64,000 bases of DNA from Butyrivibrio sp. Su6 (lineage in GTDB: Bacteria > Bacillota > Clostridia > Lachnospirales > Lachnospiraceae): the NCBI RefSeq assembly GCF_900108105.1, contig NZ_FNUR01000003.1, positions 62,001 to 126,000 of the forward strand, given 5' to 3'. Under the pieces are notes generated by a model, which saw only the letters and a program-made list of their open reading frames with translations, was not told where the DNA came from and did not search any database. Position numbers and translations under genes: made by a program. Positions 33,593-42,999 of this stretch are shown here, in pieces. Numbering within the stretch: position 1 is the first letter of the stretch; the number at the start of each line of letters is the position of its first letter.

Positions 33593-35377
33593 TTATACAG
33601 CTTCCATACCTTCCATCTGTGCAGTAAACAGATGATAGTAAGCTCCTTTGCGGGCCATCAGCTCATCGTGACTTCCACATTCAGTTATTCCACCGTTGTC
33701 TATATACATTATTTTATCACATTTGGTAATGGTAGACAGTCTATGAGCAATGATAAAACTCGTCCTGCCCTCTAGCATTGTATCAAGTCCCTTTTGAAGA
33801 GCTTTTTCTGTCTGAACGTCAATACTTGAAGTTGCTTCATCAAGTACCAGAATTGCTGGATCAGATAAAAGAGTTCTCGCAAAGGACAGAAGCTGCTTTT
33901 GCCCCTGAGAAAGAAGCGCGCCTCTTTCCTTAACTTCAGTGTTGTAGCCCTTAGGCATGACTTTTATAAAGTCGTGAGCACATACCGCCCTGCTGGCTCT
34001 TCTTATATCCGCCTCAGTTGCATCAAGTTTTCCATAGCGGATATTATCTCCAATTGTTCCGGAGAAAATAAAGCTGTCCTGAAGCATTATTCCCATCTGT
34101 GACCTCAGAGAATGAAGCGTCACCTTTGAAATATCCTGTCCATCAATAAGAATTCTTCCACTATCAACGTTATAAAATCTTGAAATAAGGCTTACAATAG
34201 TACTCTTTCCTGCTCCTGTAGGACCTACAAGAGCAATACTCTCTCCTGGTTTTACACTAAATGAAACATCATGCAGGATTTCTTTTCCCTTCTCATAGGA
34301 AAAAGAGACATGGTCAAAGGTCACTTCGCCGACCATCTTCTTCATCTCCACTGCATCAGGCGCATCATCTACAGTTACAGGCTCATCCATAGTCTCAAAA
34401 ATTCTCTCTAGATAAGCCATGTTGTTGATGAAGTTATTAAATATATTTCCAAGGTTCATGATAGGCTGCCAAAATCTGGATGCATAGCTTGAGATAGCCA
34501 CGATCACACCAAGGGACTCATTTCCCTTTGAAAAAACTACAAGTGCAAACATGAATATTGCAGCTCTGACAAGAACAGAGATAGTATCAATTCCCGGCCA
34601 GACCATTGTTGAATAGCTGACTGCCTTCATCCATGCCTTTCTGCAGTTGGAAGAAAGGACTTTGAATATCTCAGCATTCTCATCTTCTCTTGCAAAGATC
34701 TGTGTTATCCTTGCACCAACAATGTTCTCCTGAAGATAGGCGTTTAAATTGGAGTTCTTGTTTGATACTGCCTGCCAGGCTTTTCTCTGCTTGTTCTTTA
34801 TCCAGAACATAAATACCATAAGAAATGGCACACCGGCCAGAACCACAAAGCTCAGCTTAACGTCCACTGCAAACATAAATATTACGATGAATACAAGGTT
34901 TAATATCTCAAGAACCACGTTGATAAGGCCGTTACTTAGCATATCTGAAACGGAATTTACGTAGTTTACTACTCTTACAAGGATCTTTCCGTGTGGTCTG
35001 TCATCGTAATACTGGAATGGCAGTTTCTGCAGGTGCTCAAATAGATCACTCCTTATCTGATAAATAATATTCTGGCTGACATTTACCATGATCCTTGAGC
35101 GGATTGTAGTAAATATCACGCTGCATACGTAAAATAGTGCCGCAGCGACAACCAGTTTGTAGAGAAGGCTCTCATCCCCACTTGGAATCGCCACATCCAA
35201 AGCCCTTTGCACGATCATGGGGCTCACAAGGGCTGCTGCTCCGCCAAGGGCAGAAAAAACAAGTGCCATCGCCATTTTTCCTGCATGCTTTTTTATATAT
35301 CCTGAAGCCCTGAGAAGGTGCTTTATATCAAAGGGCTCTTCTAATATCTCATCTTCTTTATATGTATTTCGTCTCAT
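33593..35377 (-). CDS. ABC exporter half-transporter (canonical ATPase site)
   Basis: 594 residues: six-helix exporter membrane domain (about 30-330) and ATPase domain (about 355-590). Walker A GPTGAGKST, signature LLSQGQKQ, Walker B LVLDEATSSID with the catalytic Glu, and H-loop IIAHRLS, all intact. It pairs with the next gene upstream as a heterodimer of the BmrCD/YheHI kind, exporting drugs or lipophilic molecules. A 215-bp gap with a long imperfect palindrome separates the two. Confidence 0.9.
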   Translation of the reverse strand: MRRNTYKEDEILEEPFDIKHLLRASGYIKKHAGKMAMALVFSALGGAAALVSPMIVQRALDVAIPSGDESLLYKLVVAAALFYVCSVIFTTIRSRIMVNVSQNIIYQIRSDLFEHLQKLPFQYYDDRPHGKILVRVVNYVNSVSDMLSNGLINVVLEILNLVFIVIFMFAVDVKLSFVVLAGVPFLMVFMFWIKNKQRKAWQAVSNKNSNLNAYLQENIVGARITQIFAREDENAEIFKVLSSNCRKAWMKAVSYSTMVWPGIDTISVLVRAAIFMFALVVFSKGNESLGVIVAISSYASRFWQPIMNLGNIFNNFINNMAYLERIFETMDEPVTVDDAPDAVEMKKMVGEVTFDHVSFSYEKGKEILHDVSFSVKPGESIALVGPTGAGKSTIVSLISRFYNVDSGRILIDGQDISKVTLHSLRSQMGIMLQDSFIFSGTIGDNIRYGKLDATEADIRRASRAVCAHDFIKVMPKGYNTEVKERGALLSQGQKQLLSFARTLLSDPAILVLDEATSSIDVQTEKALQKGLDTMLEGRTSFIIAHRLSTITKCDKIMYIDNGGITECGSHDELMARKGAYYHLFTAQMEGMEAV

Positions 35378-35463
35378 GTACGTCTCTCCTGATTATATCT
35401 CCTGCCTATAGTTGCGGTATTACCTGTACTTTGAAAATTCATAGCATCTATAGAGTTTTGTAA

Positions 35464-35580
35464 GTGCATATATGTTTTTGCTGCCTTGAAAAACGTCAGC
35501 ACTTAGCTTACGTTTTTTGTAAGCTTAGTACTGCTACGTTTTTCACGGAATGAAAATGTCAGCTAAAACAGATATGTGCG
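35464..35580. repeat. Long imperfect palindrome between ABC half-transporter genes
   Basis: GAAAAACGT ... AGCTTAC at 35488-35511 pairs with GTAAGCTT ... ACGTTTTTC at 35519-35544. Further out, GTGCATAT-TGTTTT-GCTG (35464-) pairs with CAGC-AAAACA-ATATGTGC (to 35578), with a bulge of about 11 nt on one side. No T run follows on the minus strand, so it is not an ordinary terminator. It lies within the presumed operon transcript and may act in processing or attenuation. Confidence 0.65.
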
Positions 35581-35591
35581 CATCAAAACGT

Positions 35592-37373
35592 TTAGCCTGC
35601 CTGCAGTTTCACAAGTTCTGCATAATATCCGCCAAGTTTGATAAGTTCCTCGTGAGTTCCACGCTCCGTTATCTCTCCATGCTGCATGATCAGTATCTGG
35701 TCTGCATCCTTGGTAGTTGATATACGCTGCGCAATGATGATCTTTGTGCACTCAAAATCAAGATTTCTTAGGCTCTCCTGAATCTCTTTTTCCGTCTCAA
35801 GGTCAACAGCTGAAGTTGTATCATCGAGAATAAGGATGGATGGCCTTACTGCCAGCGCTCTTGCAAGAGATATTCTCTGTTTCTGTCCGCCGGAAAGGCC
35901 AACACCTCTTTCACCTACTATAGTTTCGTAGCCTTCAGGCATCTTGGCGATAAAGTCGGAAGCCGCAGAATATTTGGCAAAACGAACAACCTCCTCACGA
36001 CTTATTTCGCTGTCACCATAGGCAATATTTCCATCAATCGTGTCAGAATAAAGAAGTACATCCTGGGTAGCAAGACCTATGTTTTTCCTGAGCTGATTGA
36101 GTTTTAATTTATTGACATTTACGCCATCAATAAGGATTTCTCCGCTTGAAGGCTCATAGAATCTAGGGATCAGATGGATAAGAGAAGTCTTTCCGCATCC
36201 TGTCTCACCCATAATCGCAATTGTCTGTCCTTTTTTAGCAGTAAAAGAAATATGCTCAAGGACCGGGAGATCATTGTCTGCATAGTGAAAAGAAACATCT
36301 TTAAATTCTATGTTTCCTTCGAATCTTCCAGGCTTATCAACAGCGTCTTTAGCGTCAACGATCTCTGCCTCTGAGTAGTAGATCTCCATAACCTTTGCAG
36401 ATGCTGCCGAGAATCTCTGGAATTCATTCATAACGTTTCCAAGCTGCCTCATAGGGTTGGCTATAGCCCAGATAAGGCCTGAAAATGCCACGTATTCGCC
36501 CATTGTCATATCGCCATGGATAAGGAAAAGACCTCCAACCAAAAGAAGTATTACCGCAAGGGCATTGGCAAGAGTTTCTACAAAAGGATAGAAACGAAGC
36601 CATATCATTGCTGTCTTTTTATTGGTATCTCTAAAATCAGAATTGCACTCATCAAATTTTTTTATCTCATAGGCTTCCCTTGCAAAAGCCTTAACCACTC
36701 TGTTTCCGGCTATATTCTCCTGCGCCACTGTGTTCATATATGCCAGTTTTTCACGAAGAAGCGCATGCATTGGCGCAACTAAAAGCTTAAATACATATAT
36801 GATAAAGAAAATGAGCGGAGCCACGATCAAAAGGCTAAATGCCAGTCTCCAGTCCATGTAGATAAAGTAAATTGCAGTTGCTGTGACCAGAGAAAATGCT
36901 TCAACAACCATTCTGACTACCCACGCAACCATGTGCCTTACAGCATCAAGGTCTCCCGTAACTCTGGTCATCAGATCACCTGTACGATAGGTGTTGTAAA
37001 ATTTCATGTCCTGTCTCTGAATCTTGTCATAGAGAAAATTCCTTACTTTAAAGAGAACCTGCTGCGATACAAACTCATATCCCATGCAGTCAAAATAGAC
37101 TATGATGCACCTAAGTACAGTAAGGCTTATCATAAGAACAAGGAGCCTGATAAATTCATCCGGATGCCCCGTAAGATTTTCTTTTGCACCGGGGCCAGAC
37201 AAAAATCTGTCCACAATTTGCGCAGAAAAAAATGGCACAGTCAGTTGCAACATATTGTAGACAACTGTGCCAATCACCGCCAGTACATATAAAGCTCTGT
37301 ACCCTTCCATATTATCCCACAACCACTGAAGCCTCGTCCTGGGATACTTCCACCTCGAGTTTCGTTTTTTCAT
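35592..37373 (-). CDS. ABC exporter half-transporter (degenerate ATPase site)
   Basis: About 593 residues; membrane domain (30-330) and ATPase domain. Walker A GETGCGKTS and signature LSGGQKQR are fine, but Walker B reads ILILDDTTSAVD (Asp for the catalytic Glu) and the H-loop reads IIAQRIS (Gln for His). These changes mark the non-hydrolysing site of a heterodimeric exporter. Its own signature completes the active site on the partner encoded downstream. ATG at 37373 follows GGGGTGG; the longer in-frame start at 37448 has no ribosome site. Confidence 0.92.
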   Translation of the reverse strand: MKKRNSRWKYPRTRLQWLWDNMEGYRALYVLAVIGTVVYNMLQLTVPFFSAQIVDRFLSGPGAKENLTGHPDEFIRLLVLMISLTVLRCIIVYFDCMGYEFVSQQVLFKVRNFLYDKIQRQDMKFYNTYRTGDLMTRVTGDLDAVRHMVAWVVRMVVEAFSLVTATAIYFIYMDWRLAFSLLIVAPLIFFIIYVFKLLVAPMHALLREKLAYMNTVAQENIAGNRVVKAFAREAYEIKKFDECNSDFRDTNKKTAMIWLRFYPFVETLANALAVILLLVGGLFLIHGDMTMGEYVAFSGLIWAIANPMRQLGNVMNEFQRFSAASAKVMEIYYSEAEIVDAKDAVDKPGRFEGNIEFKDVSFHYADNDLPVLEHISFTAKKGQTIAIMGETGCGKTSLIHLIPRFYEPSSGEILIDGVNVNKLKLNQLRKNIGLATQDVLLYSDTIDGNIAYGDSEISREEVVRFAKYSAASDFIAKMPEGYETIVGERGVGLSGGQKQRISLARALAVRPSILILDDTTSAVDLETEKEIQESLRNLDFECTKIIIAQRISTTKDADQILIMQHGEITERGTHEELIKLGGYYAELVKLQAG

Positions 37374-37593
37374 AATAACCACCCCATTAAATAAATAGTA
37401 ATAATAAAAATAGTTTCTGCTAATCTTGATTGTATTCCACCCATACACCTAATTCAATCTAAAATAATCTGATTTCTTATCATTTTTTGCTTTGTTTTTA
37501 TTCTTTTATCGCTTTGTTAATCAAATTATAAGAATTATCGTTATATAGCACATGATATAATTATAATCAGTAGATTTATGGAGGTTATTGCCT

Positions 37594-39285
37594 ATGGATA
37601 CGCGCTTTAGGAGACGTATAATTGCTTTTGCCTACATACTCATGATTCTATTGTTTATAGGACTTGGTTTTTGCTATTCAAACGAATCAAATAATTATTA
37701 TAGAGAAAACTCTGTATCTCTTAATGACTATTGGAAAATTGATGGTAAATACATTACCTTTCCATTTAGCAGCGACGAAGCCTTTACGATCAACAACACC
37801 CTTCCCACAGTATATGGTGATCAGCTCCTTGTAATCCGGTGCTACTATAAATCTTTTTCCGTTTTCATCGATGGAACAGAAGTTTTAGAATCAAGAAACA
37901 ACGTATTATTTGGTCATAGTACTGATGTTGGCAAAAAAGAGATCTGGATTCCGCTTGAATATGAATACACCGGAAAAAAAGTCGAAGTAAAGATTACTCC
38001 TCAAGAATCCCTTTATGGTGCAGAACTCACTGAAGCCTTTGTAACCACCAGATCCGCATACGTTATTGCCCAGTTAAGGAGCAACGTTCCCTCAGTTGTC
38101 CTGTTTATCCTTTTCACAGTTACCGGCTTTTTTGAGATGCTGGTATCAACTGTATTTATCCTAAAAAGAGCTAACCTTATCAGAAAGCTCTCATTTGAGG
38201 CCCTTTTCTATGCAGGAGCCTTTTCTATAGTTGCAGGGCAGTGGATCATAAACGAGACAAGGATCCCTTTCATTGCAGTTGGCTATATAACAGGCTTTTC
38301 AATCCTTACTATAGTCTCATTTTTGCTGATGCCTCTTTTGTTCTTTGAAATCGCAAGATGCATCTTCCTACGTGTAGCGCTGATCGATCATATAATTGAT
38401 GGCGCTATTGCAATTGTTATCCTGATTGCCTGCACTTTAGCGTCATTCGACATCTTCGAGTGGGGATGGCTGGTCTATGTAGCGCATGTACTTGACATAG
38501 TTGTTATGGTCATGGTCGGCTACTACTCATATTCCAGTGTAAAAGAAGAAAAGAAGCTTTCAAGCAGAACAGGAATAGCTGTAGCTAATGGAATATTCAT
38601 AATTCTGGCAGGATACTCACTTATTAAATACATCGACAATGTAGGCTATAACTACATCTTTTTCATAATAATAGCTCTTATGCTCTACATTATGGTGCAG
38701 GTTGGCCTCATTTACAGAAGAATAGGCCTTAACGTAAAGGAAGAAAAAGAATTTGCACAGGCCAAAATAGATGCCTATACAGATCAGCTTACAGGCATTG
38801 GTAACAGAAGGCATTTTTACGCACTTGCTGATGACTATGAAAAGAACCGTCTTCCAAATGATCTTACTTATATAGCCATAGACGTTAACAGGCTTAAATA
38901 CTACAATGACACCTTAGGTCATGACGCCGGGGATGAGCTGTTAAAAGGAACTGCAACATGCCTTAAACTTGCATTTTCTTCATCCTCTACCAGCACCCTT
39001 TCAAGACTTGGCGGTGATGAATTTGCCATTTTGATAATCGCAAATAGGAATGAACTTGAAAAAAGAATCAGCTACTTAAGAACACAGCTTGAGCACTGGC
39101 ATGGAGAATACGTTAAGGGAATCAGTGTCGCCCTTGGATATGCCACAGTCAGAGAAAATCCTCACTGTAACATAGAAGATCTCGCCAAGATTGCCGACAA
39201 CAACATGTACGAGGATAAAAAAGCCTTCTACGAAAAGACAGGCTATGACAGGCGAGGCCAAAGCGACGTCAAAAACGATGTTTAA
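37594..39285 (+). CDS. Membrane diguanylate cyclase (7TM sensor plus GGDEF)
   Basis: Makes c-di-GMP from two GTP. After a first helix (about 8-28) an extracytoplasmic beta-rich domain (35-165) is followed by seven or eight helices (170-390), the 7TMR-DISM type of layout. A GGDEF domain (about 400-555) has LGGDEFAIL intact and an Asp in the metal-binding AIDVNRLKYYND segment. The product-inhibition RxxD site five residues before GGDEF is absent (STLS), so no I-site feedback is expected. The ATG at 37594 follows GGAGG by 9 nt. It links to the c-di-GMP riboswitch at 9627. Confidence 0.92.
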   Translation: MDTRFRRRIIAFAYILMILLFIGLGFCYSNESNNYYRENSVSLNDYWKIDGKYITFPFSSDEAFTINNTLPTVYGDQLLVIRCYYKSFSVFIDGTEVLESRNNVLFGHSTDVGKKEIWIPLEYEYTGKKVEVKITPQESLYGAELTEAFVTTRSAYVIAQLRSNVPSVVLFILFTVTGFFEMLVSTVFILKRANLIRKLSFEALFYAGAFSIVAGQWIINETRIPFIAVGYITGFSILTIVSFLLMPLLFFEIARCIFLRVALIDHIIDGAIAIVILIACTLASFDIFEWGWLVYVAHVLDIVVMVMVGYYSYSSVKEEKKLSSRTGIAVANGIFIILAGYSLIKYIDNVGYNYIFFIIIALMLYIMVQVGLIYRRIGLNVKEEKEFAQAKIDAYTDQLTGIGNRRHFYALADDYEKNRLPNDLTYIAIDVNRLKYYNDTLGHDAGDELLKGTATCLKLAFSSSSTSTLSRLGGDEFAILIIANRNELEKRISYLRTQLEHWHGEYVKGISVALGYATVRENPHCNIEDLAKIADNNMYEDKKAFYEKTGYDRRGQSDVKNDV

Positions 39286-39317
39286 AGCCATATCCAGATG
39301 AATGTTAGAATTAATAC

Positions 39318-39351
39318 AAAAAATCCCATCGGATAAACTCCGGTGGGATTT
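39318..39351 (-). terminator. Terminator of tRNA-Thr
   Basis: AAATCCCATCGG/CCGGTGGGATTT stem with one mismatch or G-U (39321-39351), then a T run on the minus strand. It may also stop the converging cyclase transcript. Confidence 0.78.
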
Positions 39352-39360
39352 AATATACAC

Positions 39361-39433
39361 AGCTGCTGACGGGAATCGAACCCGTGACCTCCGCACTACC
39401 AATGCGACGCACTACCGACTGTGCTACAACAGC
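39361..39433 (-). tRNA. tRNA-Thr (anticodon GGT)
   Basis: Minus strand cloverleaf: acceptor GCTGTTG/CAGCAGC, D arm GCAC-AGTCGGTA-GTGC, anticodon arm TCGCA-TTGGTAG-TGCGG giving GGT, T arm ACGGG-TTCGATT-CCCGT. No encoded CCA. Confidence 0.95.
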
Positions 39434-39486
39434 TTGGGCAATTTAGCCACGAATGATATTATAGCAAGTGATAACCCTTAAGTCAA

Positions 39487-40011
39487 TCACTCATCAAACA
39501 TTAAATTATTGATCAAAAACTGATATACTTCCTGATTTTTTTCAAGCCAGTTTCTGCAGATGGCCTGAGCCATTTCCTCTGTAGGAACAGGAATCTGAAT
39601 ATCTATGAGAGTATGTCCGCTCTCTCTTGCAATAACGCGGGCTGTATACTCATTTTCACCTGTCTTCTGGTAATCTCCGATTATTGAGCCTTCACTTCTA
39701 AGCTTCATACTGTTGGCTTTTAAGTAATCATCGATCTGAGATTTGATAGAAGGATTGATCCTGTTTCCGAAAAACTTAAGGGCCTCTTCTCCCTCCTGCG
39801 TTATTTCAAGATAAGTTCTATTGGCAACAGTTTTTTCTTTGATAAGATCAGAGGAAGCCATCTCTGCAAAAACTTCCTGTAGAGTTAAGAATGTCGTATA
39901 TTCTTTTTCCAGTATAAAATCATAAATCTGTGACTTGCTAAGAGGCACTTCGCACCTCTTTAACATGTACAGAACAATCATCTTGTATAAAGTAAGATAC
40001 CTTGAGCTCAC
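39487..40011 (-). CDS. DUF4364 family protein
   Basis: About 174 residues. The N-terminal 80 residues form a winged-helix-like domain (LYMLKRCEVPLSKSQIYDFI, LTLQEVFAEMASSDLI) and the rest an alpha/beta domain, matching DUF4364, a clostridial family of putative DNA-binding proteins. Start: GGAGG is only 1 nt from the ATG at 40017 but 7 nt from an in-frame GTG at 40011, so I choose the GTG. It is 10-15 nt downstream of the malic enzyme gene and co-transcribed. Confidence 0.8.
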   Translation of the reverse strand: MSSRYLTLYKMIVLYMLKRCEVPLSKSQIYDFILEKEYTTFLTLQEVFAEMASSDLIKEKTVANRTYLEITQEGEEALKFFGNRINPSIKSQIDDYLKANSMKLRSEGSIIGDYQKTGENEYTARVIARESGHTLIDIQIPVPTEEMAQAICRNWLEKNQEVYQFLINNLMFDE

Positions 40012-40026
40012 GCTCATACCTCCAAA

Positions 40027-41175
40027 TTAAATAAGTTCTTTTACTGCTTTTGAAACAACTTCCGCACATCTCGGGTCAAATGCAGGAGGAAGTATATTTT
40101 CTTCGTTAAGTTCGCTATCAGGAACAAGACCTGCCAAAGCTTTTGCAGCTGCAAGCTTCATCTCATCAGTGATGCGCTTTGCGCCACCCTCAAGAGCGCC
40201 CTTAAAGATTCCTGGGAAAACAAGCACATTGTTTACCTGATTAGGGAAGTCACTTCTTCCTGTACCTATAACCCTTACTCCTGCTTCTCTGGCAAGGTCA
40301 GGCATGATCTCAGGAACAGGGTTTGCCATAGCAAACATTATAGCTCCATCATTCATTTCCTGTGCCATTTCTTTGGTAACAATCCCAGGTGCAGATACAC
40401 CAACGAATATATCAGCTCCCTTTAAAGCATCAGCAAGCTTTCCTGTCTTCTGCTCAGGATTGGTAACATCCATCATCTTTTCCTGCATCCAGTTAAGATC
40501 TGCAGATGCCTTGGAAAGAATTCCTGACTTATCACACATTGTAACATTTTTAAATCCATAGGTAAGTAAAAGTTTTGTTATAGCAATTCCTGCGCTTCCT
40601 GCGCCGTTAACTACTACTTTGCATTCTTCTTTCTTTTTGCCTACTACTTTCAGGGCATTTATAATACCTGCAAGAACAACAATCGCTGTTCCATGCTGAT
40701 CATCATGAAAAACAGGGATATCCAGCTTTTCTTTTAATCTCTCCTCTATTTCAAAGCATCTTGGTGCTGAAATATCTTCAAGATTTATTCCGCCAAAACC
40801 AGGTGCAAGATATGTAACTGCCTTAATGATTTCTTCTGTATCCTGAGTATCAAGGCAGATAGGAACAGCATTAACTCCGCCAAACTCTTTAAAAAGCACT
40901 GCCTTGCCTTCCATAACAGGCATTGCTGCATGAGGTCCAATATTACCAAGTCCCAAAACTGCGCTACCATCAGATACAACAGCAATTGTGTTTGACTTGA
41001 TCGTGTATTTGTAAGCAAGGCTCTTGTCCTCAGCAATCAGCTTGCAAGGCTCTGCCACACCCGGTGTATAACATACAGCCAGATCTTCTTTTGAATTAAC
41101 CTTGGCTTTGGAAACTATCTCAAGTTTTCCCTGCCATTTTTCATGCATCTCAAGTGCTTTTTCAGCGTTTGTCAT
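40027..41175 (-). CDS. Malic enzyme (NAD(P)-dependent)
   Basis: Oxidative decarboxylation of malate to pyruvate and CO2. 382 residues, the short bacterial form. YTPGVAEPCK in the N-terminal domain, KAVLFKEFGGVNAVPICLDT and the metal/catalytic EDISAPRCFEIE and HDDQHGTA segments are intact. The Rossmann domain starts VVNGAGSAGIA (about 190). GGAGGAG precedes the ATG. It could supply NAD(P)H or feed pyruvate metabolism; cofactor choice is not readable with confidence. Confidence 0.94.
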   Translation of the reverse strand: MTNAEKALEMHEKWQGKLEIVSKAKVNSKEDLAVCYTPGVAEPCKLIAEDKSLAYKYTIKSNTIAVVSDGSAVLGLGNIGPHAAMPVMEGKAVLFKEFGGVNAVPICLDTQDTEEIIKAVTYLAPGFGGINLEDISAPRCFEIEERLKEKLDIPVFHDDQHGTAIVVLAGIINALKVVGKKKEECKVVVNGAGSAGIAITKLLLTYGFKNVTMCDKSGILSKASADLNWMQEKMMDVTNPEQKTGKLADALKGADIFVGVSAPGIVTKEMAQEMNDGAIMFAMANPVPEIMPDLAREAGVRVIGTGRSDFPNQVNNVLVFPGIFKGALEGGAKRITDEMKLAAAKALAGLVPDSELNEENILPPAFDPRCAEVVSKAVKELI

Positions 41176-41188
41176 AATAATGCTCCTC

Positions 41189-42991
41189 CTAAAACTTCTT
41201 TCCTATTATATCGTAAGCAAATGCGCATACTTCATCTCTTTTATCCGGGTCATCGATATATTTGAAAACAAAGTATAAATGTTTTGGTGAACCACTTGAA
41301 GTTTCAAGTCCAAGAGCAAGTCCAAGCGCCGCAATCTCTTCAGGGGCATCGACCTGCCTTGACAACATAAGAGCATCTATATAGCCATTTTGAACCATCT
41401 TGGTGTAGGCATAAGCAAAAGCAGCCGCCTGAAGGTTCTCGCCCTGTGTAGATGAATAACCGATCTCACTAAGGATAATAGATCTGACATCACCATTGGG
41501 GTTAAGCATGTTTGTTTTTTGCATGTAGTTAGTCAAAACCTCAATATTCTCCATAGTAATACAAGGTGTTGACTCAGTGTGGTTAACATATTTGGAAGTC
41601 TTCCAAAATGCGGTGTTGTCATTAGGGAACGAGTACGGATGCGCCGCAAGTCCCCAGTTGACATTTCCATAATCATTCATGGAAGAAGCAAAAATATCAA
41701 GGACATCCTTGGCATCATAATCACCGGTGCTCTCAGTATTATAGGTCCATCTCTGATCCAATGGAATATACACAAGGGCGCCAGCATTCTGACTCTTTAT
41801 AGCATTGTAAAAAACTCTGAAAGCTCTTGTAAACGCCGTAGTGTAAGTATTCACATCTGTATAAGACATGTAGTTATATTCTCTTCTGGCATTGACCTCA
41901 TTGGCAATGATCCACATGCTGACATTGCCGTGACCGGAACCGGAGTATCTGCCTGCAAGGAAACTTCCAATGGCAGCTAGTGCCTTTACACCGCTCTCAT
42001 CGGCAGCATTGAACATATAGTACGGAGCCGTTGAGCCACTTCGCGCACTTGGATGCGTGATCTCAGGGTAAGCTGAAGTACTGGCGTCATTCAAGATGAT
42101 GGCCGCTATATCTATGCCCATGGAATTGAGCTTTTTGAACAATGTATCATAGTCATTGATAATGCGGGCATTGAAGTGATATGTCACTCCGCCATATGAA
42201 TAGGCAATTCCCCCTGACGTAGTAAGGATATGTGAAAGAGGAATATTATAAGCGCAATAATTAACTCCAAGGTCAGAGAGCTCATCAAGTCGAAGAGGAT
42301 ATGGCAAAATACCCTTTATAGAATCATGGTCCATGCTGTCATAATAGTATCCTGCACAATCCTCAGGATTGGTTATGTACTTGGCATGTGCCACCTGAAC
42401 ATACTGATCTTCCATCTTTACAGCAACTGCAAATTTGGAAAAGAGTCTTGTGTTAGAGAGACCTTTGTTAAGCTTTATGGTAAAAGAAGCGTCATCTCCC
42501 TTATAGATCTTGGAAAGAGGCTCTGCATCTGCAGCGATGCCATCCTCATAGGTCGCCATCTCAAAAAGGTAATAATACTTATCGTCACTGGCAGGAATGC
42601 CCTCAGAAGTAATGTTTACTTCAACATTGGATGTTCCGACAATCTGGCATTCAAGATTGCCAAATTCTGCAGCATCTTCAGCTGTAACTTCTACAGTTTT
42701 AGGTCTTTCAGAAAGGGCCTTTGACACTCTTTTTCCACCGTTTACGATCGTGTCAACAACGCTTTCCTGAACATACACGATCTCGCTGATGGATGTCTGT
42801 TCTATAGAAGCCTGATAAGGCGCTTCATCCTGCCCTTCATCAGACACTCTTCCGGTGCTGATAAACAGCCACATAGTCATGGCTACAATGAATAAAACCG
42901 CAACAACTACGCCTATTCCTGTAAGAATTATTAACTTTCTATTGTGACGGGCTTTTCTCCCTGTGCGAAGCCTGCGTTTCTTTTTATCCAT
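41189..42991 (-). CDS. DUF5722 family exported TIM-barrel protein
   Basis: 600 residues. A very basic start (KKKRRLRTGRKARHNRK) precedes one signal-anchor helix (about 23-48). Residues 100-210 are a beta domain, and 220-600 look like a glycosidase-type (alpha/beta)8 barrel: LGVNYCAYNIPLSHIL, NVSMWIIANEVNARREYNYM and IILSEIGYSS, the last two with Glu at the ends of strands like GH acid/base and nucleophile. DUF5722 is the family I recognise; substrate is unknown, but surface polysaccharide is likely. Confidence 0.8.
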   Translation of the reverse strand: MDKKKRRLRTGRKARHNRKLIILTGIGVVVAVLFIVAMTMWLFISTGRVSDEGQDEAPYQASIEQTSISEIVYVQESVVDTIVNGGKRVSKALSERPKTVEVTAEDAAEFGNLECQIVGTSNVEVNITSEGIPASDDKYYYLFEMATYEDGIAADAEPLSKIYKGDDASFTIKLNKGLSNTRLFSKFAVAVKMEDQYVQVAHAKYITNPEDCAGYYYDSMDHDSIKGILPYPLRLDELSDLGVNYCAYNIPLSHILTTSGGIAYSYGGVTYHFNARIINDYDTLFKKLNSMGIDIAAIILNDASTSAYPEITHPSARSGSTAPYYMFNAADESGVKALAAIGSFLAGRYSGSGHGNVSMWIIANEVNARREYNYMSYTDVNTYTTAFTRAFRVFYNAIKSQNAGALVYIPLDQRWTYNTESTGDYDAKDVLDIFASSMNDYGNVNWGLAAHPYSFPNDNTAFWKTSKYVNHTESTPCITMENIEVLTNYMQKTNMLNPNGDVRSIILSEIGYSSTQGENLQAAAFAYAYTKMVQNGYIDALMLSRQVDAPEEIAALGLALGLETSSGSPKHLYFVFKYIDDPDKRDEVCAFAYDIIGKKF

Positions 42992-42999
42992 GTAACCCC

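Noticed and set aside
39076..39402. 108-residue leftward reading frame
   Set aside because: It is antisense to the GGDEF gene and overlaps tRNA-Thr.
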